A stretch of DNA of 64,000 bases. Source: Piliocolobus tephrosceles (lineage: Eukaryota > Chordata > Mammalia > Primates > Cercopithecidae). The notes beneath the pieces were generated by a model. It was not told the DNA's origin. It made no database searches and saw only the letters and a program-made list of their open reading frames with translations. A program made the translations under genes and the position numbers. This document shows, piece after piece, positions 59,023-64,000 of this stretch; position 1 is the first letter of the stretch; every line of letters begins with the position of its first letter. The DNA lies in the NCBI RefSeq assembly GCF_002776525.5, contig NC_045449.1, positions 120,369 through 184,368 of the forward strand, in the 5' to 3' direction.

Positions 59023-59166
59023 CCAATTCTCTGCTGCTCCAGGACGTCCAGCCGCTCGGCCCTCTGGATGACCTGCAGGATGGCCTCCACCTCCTCCGGG
59101 CTGAGGTGCTGGTTCCTTCTCTGCTTCTCCGTCTGGTAGGTGTGCACCGACCAGCCTGTCTGCAGC
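59023..59166 (-). CDS. RPH3AL: RPH3AL (Noc2) second coding exon: N-terminal Rab-binding helix
   Basis: This 144-nt exon encodes residues 26-74 in part: it opens with the last base of Lys26, then LQTGWSVHTYQTEKQRRNQH, and continues through LSPEEVEAILQVIQRAERLD to VLEQQRI and the first two bases of Gly74. In rabphilin-family effectors this region forms the long helix that contacts Rab3/Rab27 next to the zinc finger. The donor at 59022-59021 is GTGAGG. The acceptor that keeps the frame is CTCGAG at 59168-59167, an unusual GAG-type acceptor. A more canonical CTGCAG sits 7 nt downstream and would shift the frame. Upstream pyrimidines are present (GTTACTCCCTCTCGAG). Identity is clear from the protein; the exact acceptor is chosen by frame and family comparison. 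Confidence 0.95.
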
Positions 59167-60879
59167 CTCGAGAGGGAGTAACACAGACCGCGTTGAGGCC
59201 TCCCCGGTGCAAACTGCTGCAGCCCCTACCACATCCACCAAGCCCTACTGAGAACAGTCAGTGGACAGCCCAGGTGCTATGTGCCGGGGGCAAGGAGTGC
59301 GGGCAACAGAGACGGGGCAGACACAGGCTCCGAGCACCCGCCCTGCCATCCACCAGCTCCTGAGCCTTGGCAAAGAGGGCAGCACCATCTTAACCTGGGA
59401 GACAGAAACACGGAATATGGCCCTCAGGTACACAGAGAAGGCTAAGGTCACGGCACATGAGGGTCAAGGGAGGAGCATGAGAGATTACCAAGAGGAGAAA
59501 AAAGGAGCTCCCAGCTCCGTAAGCTAGTGAGACGGAGTTTACCAGCGGACAGGAAAGGAATGTAATTACGGTAAAGACACAGCTGTTGATACGAACACCC
59601 TGAAAGCTGGCAGGTTCAAGGCAGGAGGGGAAAGCGAGTTTCGCCAGAGGCGCTACGGAGAGGGCAGGCAACGGCGAGGCAGGGCTGGGAGTGGGTCCGG
59701 AGGCTGAGCTGTCTGCTCCACCGGGCTGCAGGGGTGGTGCCTCCTGAGGCTGTAACTGGGGCGGGGGAAGGACTCAAACTCCTTCTATTTTTCTGGACAG
59801 GGAGAGAGTGGCAGCAGCCAGTCAAACCGCAGAGCCCCTGCCCTGGGTGATCGCCAGCTCCCCTGAGACATTCCGTGCCTGTGACATTGCTGTGTGCAGA
59901 GATGAACGAGACGGGAAAAGCCACTGCACCCTGAAGAACTGCAATATGGTGGGGGAGGCAGATGCCAAACCAATGACACAGAGACCTATTTAACGAACAG
60001 GTGTAAGGCGTTTTCATTCAACACATTATAAAGCACCGGCTGGGACGCCTGGCCTCTTAGGTGCAGAGGCATGCTGCTTGGTGGGACACGCTGCTTGGTG
60101 GGACACGCAGGTGGCGGCAGAAAGTGGATAAACAAGAGAATTACCCAGCAGGGAGGGGATGGGGCTCTAGAAAGGCTTTCTTTCTTTAGGGAAGTGTCAG
60201 AAGAGTCCTGGAGGCAGGACCTAGGGCAGCAGGCTGAGGGAGGCGGACCCTTTCCTGGGGTCTCCCTGACACAGGATGGGCCCCGGTGGTCTCATGTCTT
60301 GCCTGGTCCCGGCTGTTGCAGCGAGGTGGGCCCAGACCCTCCATCACCCCGAGAGACAGGCCTGGACCCTCAGTCATCCCACAAGGCAGGCCCAGACCCT
60401 CAGAGTTGCCCTGGAAGGCCCCGAGCCTCAGCCACCCCGCGGGGCAGGCCTCCCCGTTTCTCAGAGGAGATGGGGTGTGGCAGGTAGCTGGCTAGCAGGA
60501 ATCCGGGCTGGGCCGCCTCCACTGCTGACTCAAGGCCTGAGCCCTGACCTACGGAGTTCACACCCAGCAGCTGCTGACAGTCCCGCCTGGGAGCATTTCG
60601 GGCTCCCCCAGGGCCTCCTCTGCGCCCAGGTTCCTGCCTCCATCTGCTCCGCCTCCTGGCCCCAGCCATCCACGTCCTGTCATCCGACCTGCTGCTCCAG
60701 GCCCTGACTCCCGCCTACGGCCACAGTGCCACTGAGCATGCTGCCTATGCCCCTCGCAATGCCCCCTCCACACGGCCGGAGGAGAAGGAGGCCAACTTGA
60801 GGGCAGCTGACATCGATGGGCAGCAACCTCCAGAAAGAACCCGCACGTCCCGGAGCCCCACCTGTCGTTCCCCGCACCG

Positions 60880-61020
60880 CGCCCTCATCTCTCAGCTCAC
60901 CTGGCCTCACCAGTTACTCCCTCGTGTTCTAGGTTGCGTGCAGTCCCCAGGCCTTTGCTCATGCTGCACCCTTCACCTGGGGCACCTGTCTCTCTCCCTA
61001 AACTCTCTGTCCACCTCTCA
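60880..61020 (+). repeat. L2-like remnant
   Basis: 'aggcctttgctcatgctgca' and 'cccttcacctggggcacctg' resemble L2. Confidence 0.45.
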
Positions 61021-61026
61021 CTCCTA

Positions 61027-61173
61027 TTCTATCTGTCTGTCTATCTATCTATGTGTCTATCCATCTATCTATCGATCTATCATCTGTCTATCATCTATCA
61101 TCCATCCATCTGTTTATCATCTATCTACCTACCTATCTATCTATCTATCTATCCATCCATCCATCTATCTATC
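61027..61173. repeat. Compound (TCTA/TCCA/TCTG)n microsatellite
   Basis: About 147 bp of CTAT, CCAT and CTGT tetramers, abutting the tail end of the antisense Alu at 61174. Confidence 0.95.
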
Positions 61174-61458
61174 TTGAGACAGAGCTTCAGTCTGTGCCCC
61201 AGGCTGGAGTGCGATGGCACAATCTCAGCTCACTGCATCCTCCACCTCCCGGGTACAAGCGATTCTCCTGCCTCAGCCTCCCAAATAGCTGGGATTACTG
61301 GCATGCACCACCACGGCTGGCTAATTTTTGTATTTTTAGGAAAGAGGATTTCACCATGTTGGTCAGGCTGGTCTTGAGAACTCCTGGCTTCAGGTGATCC
61401 ACCCGCCTCAGCCTCCCAAAGTCCTGGGATTACAGGCATGAGCCATCGTGCCCAGACT
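61174..61458 (-). mobile_element. Alu (S-like), antisense
   Basis: 'ttgagacagagcttcagtct' to 'gcatgagccatcgtgcccag'; the normal poly-T is replaced by the tetranucleotide array. Confidence 0.95.
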
Positions 61459-61599
61459 ATTCTTTTTAAAGACTTCTTTACACACGACCTTCACCTGGAG
61501 GCTTTTCCTGGATCCAAACCAGGTCAAGAATCCCCTCTCGGAGTTCCTGGAAGGCCTGGGTGTGTGTCCTTCATTGGGCTGACACATTATTAGGAGATA

Positions 61600-62110
61600 A
61601 CATGAAACTCCCCATCTCCCCTCCAGAACGTGAGTCTCTGGAGGACCAGGCCCTGCCCCGGCCCCTGCCTCTCTCTCCATCTTCCTTCCACACTGTCCAC
61701 CCTTCACACTGTGCACTCACAACACACTGACCTGCGGCCAGGGCTCCACTTGCCCTGTTCCTTCTACCTCGGGGCCTTTGCACACGCTGTTGCCGCTGCC
61801 TGGAAGCACATCCCTCCCGCTGCCATCTAACGTTGCCCCATCTTCTGGGTCTCAGTGGAGGCCGCACACTCTCAGGGAAGCCCCTCTCCTGATCTCCGGA
61901 GTAGGCTACACCTTCTCCCACGTCCCCACTGCCTGTTGTCACCATCAAAGCAACTTACCTAACTGTTCAAATGATGCCCGCCTCTGCCCACCTGTGCTTT
62001 AAGACCAGGGACCATGTGGGTCCTGTTCACTGCTGTGCGGTCGGGGGACCGTGTGGGTCCTGTTCACTGCTGTGCAGTTAGTGCCTGGCACGTAGCAGGG
62101 GTTAGAAAAT
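61600..62110 (+). repeat. L2 LINE fragment with a 36-bp tandem duplication
   Basis: 'ggggcctttgcacacgctgt' and 'tagtgcctggcacgtagcag' follow the L2 3' end. Within it, 'gtgggtcctgttcactgctg' is repeated in tandem at about 62014 and 62055. Confidence 0.6.
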
Positions 62111-62904
62111 GTGTGGTGGCAGCTGGAGGACTGAGGAGGGCCCCGAGCTGCAGCCCAGACGTCCCTGAGGGTCCCACGGGGCACAGCTCCCGGCTCTGCG
62201 GGTGGGAATTAGTATATGCCTCTCCTTTCCAGAGACTGTGCCAGGCACGAGAAGGCAGCACCCCAGGGGAGGGGATAAAAGCATTCTCTCTTCTAAAGGT
62301 GCTACAGCAGCTTTTGGCTGCTGCTGAGCGAGAGACACGGTCAGGGAGCGCCGAAGGGACGCCTGGAGGGACAAGAGTCCTGCTGGGCCGTGTCTAGAGC
62401 ACAGTGGCACAGCTCTCCTCGGAAACTCCTGCCCCACCTGGGAGGACACTTCATCCGCCCGGCATCCGAGGACAGAGAGGGAGACGGACCGACCTCACCC
62501 ACTGTGGGGGCCGCACGAAGGAGCTGAGCCCTCCCAGCGGAGGAGAGAAGCTAACTGTGGCAGGACTCCGCTCTTCTCGGGCGTTTCAAATGAGTTCTTC
62601 TACTCCCCTTTGATGTTTCAGTTCTGTCCCCTGTGGGTTCGTAACATCTAATTGCAAAGTGTTTGAATTTGGTCCCATTTGGGACATGCTGGCTCCCGTG
62701 ATCGGCACGGGTTGAAGGATGAAGGGGACCCGTCTGGACTTATCAGACGTCAGAGACCCCCAGCCCCTCGGAGGGACAGGGAGGGGCTGGAAGGCAGCCG
62801 AGGCACCTGAGACCCGCATCTGCAGCCACAGTGGACAGTCAGAGGAGATGGCCTGACCTACCCAGAGCTGAGAGCTCACTAGGCTGAGGGATCAGGAAAA
62901 CCAG

Positions 62905-63199
62905 GGCCGGGCACGGTGGCTCACGTCTGTAACCCCAGCACTTTGGGAGACCAAGGCGGGTAGATCACTTGAGGTGAGGAGTTCGAAACCAGCCTGGCCA
63001 ACATGGCAAAACCCCATCTCTACCAAAAATACAAAAATTAGCTCATCGTGGTGGCAGGCACCTGTAATCCCAGCTACTCGGGAGGCAGGAGAATCGCTTG
63101 AACCCGGGAGGCAGAAGCTGCAGTGAGCTCAGATCGCTCCACTGCACTCCAGCCTGGGTGGCGCGGCGAAGCGTGTCTTGGAAAAGAAAAAAAAAAAAA
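62905..63199 (+). mobile_element. Alu (S-like), sense
   Basis: 'ggccgggcacggtggctcac' to 'cggcgaagcgtgtcttgg' and an A-tail; flanks GAAAACCAGG and GAAAGCCAGG look like target-site duplications. Confidence 0.95.
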
Positions 63200-63324
63200 G
63201 GGAAAGCCAGGACCCCCAAGGGAAGAAACTGGAAGTGAGGAACCAGTGAGATTCTCAGGAGAGCACGGAGAAGGGCCCGGGACAGCTCTGGGCTGGTCGC
63301 GCTTCAGCCTGAGGGGCAGCTCTT

Positions 63325-63660
63325 CGTCCATTCGACAGACCTTGGTTCCCCCATCTCACAGTGCCAAGCACTCGGCAATGACTGGGCACCCAGGGATCAA
63401 AGGCTCCCTGTCTTAAGGGACTTGCAGTCCTACGGCTCAGTGACAAGGGAGAAGGCACGTGAGGTGGGGCGGGTCCCTGCGGCCTTTTGTGACAGAAAGG
63501 ACACAGGCTTAGGAGTCGGCTGGACCCAGGTGTGGGTGGCAGCCCTGCCACCCACAAGTTAAGTGACGTTGGCAAGGAGCTCAACCTCACTTTTCTCATC
63601 TGGGAAATGGGGATAAATTCTGCACGGTAGTTGAATGAGTGAATGGCTGTGTCCAGGGCC
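63325..63660. repeat. MIR remnants, two orientations
   Basis: 'ccaagcactcggcaatgact' (sense-like, 63325-63435) and 'caacctcacttttctcatct' then 'gggaaatggggataaattct' (antisense, 63480-63660). Confidence 0.5.
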
Positions 63661-63799
63661 TGGAGTGTGGTGTGCATCCGACAGGCACTTCTCTCCAAAC
63701 ACCCCCTTCTAGGCTCCTGGGAATGAATCTTGCTAAAGACAGGAGAGGAGCAGGAAGGCAGCAGGAAGAGAATGCCTGGGGGACCCCAGAGCTACTCAC

Positions 63800-63912
63800 T
63801 TGGCTCGAAGGGCAAGCTGCCGGTCATTGGGGCAAACCCACTGGTCACTCCCGCTGCCGAAGATGGTGTCGGTCATGGCTTGGAGCACCCGGCTGGGGGT
63901 GCGGAGTCACAT
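63800..63912 (-). CDS. RPH3AL: RPH3AL (Noc2) first coding exon, with 36 nt of 5' UTR
   Basis: Noc2 is a Rab3/Rab27 effector of the rabphilin family that acts on secretory granules in endocrine and exocrine cells. The start codon is at 63876-63874 and the first 25 codons read MTDTIFGSGSDQWVCPNDRQ then LALRA, followed by two bases (AA) of a split Lys codon. This is the characteristic N-terminus of Noc2 (related to rabphilin-3A, which has a similar start). The donor at 63799-63798 reads GTGAGT. The predicted acceptor is at 63914-63913, after a long pyrimidine tract (about 63915-63940) ending in CTCAG, so the exon would start at 63912. A second, less likely acceptor (CCCCCAG) lies about 20 nt closer to the start codon. 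The start-codon context has G at -3. The exon boundary on the 5' side is inferred; the coding part and donor are secure because the frame joins the next exon perfectly. Confidence 0.95.
63907..63912 (-). promoter_or_regulatory. RPH3AL: Start-stop upstream ORF (ATGTGA) at the 5' edge of the RPH3AL start exon
   Basis: If the exon is spliced at the strong acceptor at 63914-63913, its first six bases are ATGTGA: an AUG followed directly by a stop codon. It ends 30 nt before the predicted Noc2 AUG at 63876. Such minimal uORFs are known to be able to hold an initiating/terminating ribosome and lower downstream translation. Its presence in the mRNA depends on the inferred acceptor. Confidence 0.4.
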
Positions 63913-64000
63913 CTGAGACGAAGGAGGGAAGAAGAAAGAGTGCATCACTGGCTGCAGTACAGATGGCAGACAGGGTCTCTCTGCACTCAGCCCCTCACCC

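Larger units (their letters stand above)
59167..63799 (-). other. RPH3AL: RPH3AL intron between the first two coding exons
   Basis: Bounded by donor GTGAGT at 63799 and the GAG acceptor at 59167. It contains a microsatellite with an adjacent Alu (61027-61458), L2-like sequence, a second Alu (62905-63199) and MIR remnants. About 59170-60880 and 62110-62900 have no clear interspersed repeat; small degenerate tandem duplications occur near 60080-60115 and 60310-60420. Confidence 0.9.

Overview
This window is nuclear DNA from a primate, most likely an Old World monkey (macaque/baboon group). It is dense in Alu elements of several ages, L1 fragments (one old, several of primate age), MaLR LTRs, MIR and L2. 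The two youngest Alus (about 52.1 and 56.4 kb) carry the diagnostic text I associate with the AluYR lineage of cercopithecids, such as 'aaaaaactag' in the middle A-rich region and 'gagatccggccactgc' near the 3' end. The sequence is a draft: there are three 100-N gaps and three 10-N gaps, all but one demonstrably inside a repeat.

The only protein-coding gene I can support is RPH3AL (Noc2, rabphilin-3A-like without C2 domains), on the minus strand. Four consecutive coding exons are present and splice in one continuous frame of 438 nt (146 codons): 63800-63876 (start codon to first donor), 59023-59166, 57397-57526 and 28046-28132. They encode the N-terminal Rab-binding helix and all eight cysteines of the FYVE-related zinc finger. 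The next exon, with the SGAWFF-type Rab3-binding motif and the proline-rich tail, is not visible in the leftmost 28 kb, so the gene runs off the left edge. The promoter and upstream non-coding exon(s) lie beyond the right edge.

Layout, left to right: 1-313 a 23-bp GC-rich minisatellite cut by the window edge; 314-28045 intron with L1M, MLT1, MSTA-like LTR, a twin-primed (internally inverted) L1, a second direct L1 3' end, about ten Alus and a 265-bp low-copy direct duplication; 28046-28132 zinc-finger exon with a G-rich 23-bp tandem repeat running into its splice donor; 28133-57396 a 29-kb intron with many short tandem repeats, Alus, MLT1, an LTR-like element and MIR/L2; 57397-59166 two exons 1.5 kb apart; 59167-63799 an intron with a TCTA-type microsatellite and two Alus; 63800-63912 the first coding exon with 36 nt of predicted 5' UTR.

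I found no new operon-like system, CRISPR array or intact mobile-element gene. The observations worth following concern splice-site architecture in RPH3AL (a start-stop uORF at the exon edge, a competing frameshifting acceptor, a minisatellite continuous with a donor), unusual repeats, and assembly gaps that the surrounding repeats show to be artefactual or mis-sized.
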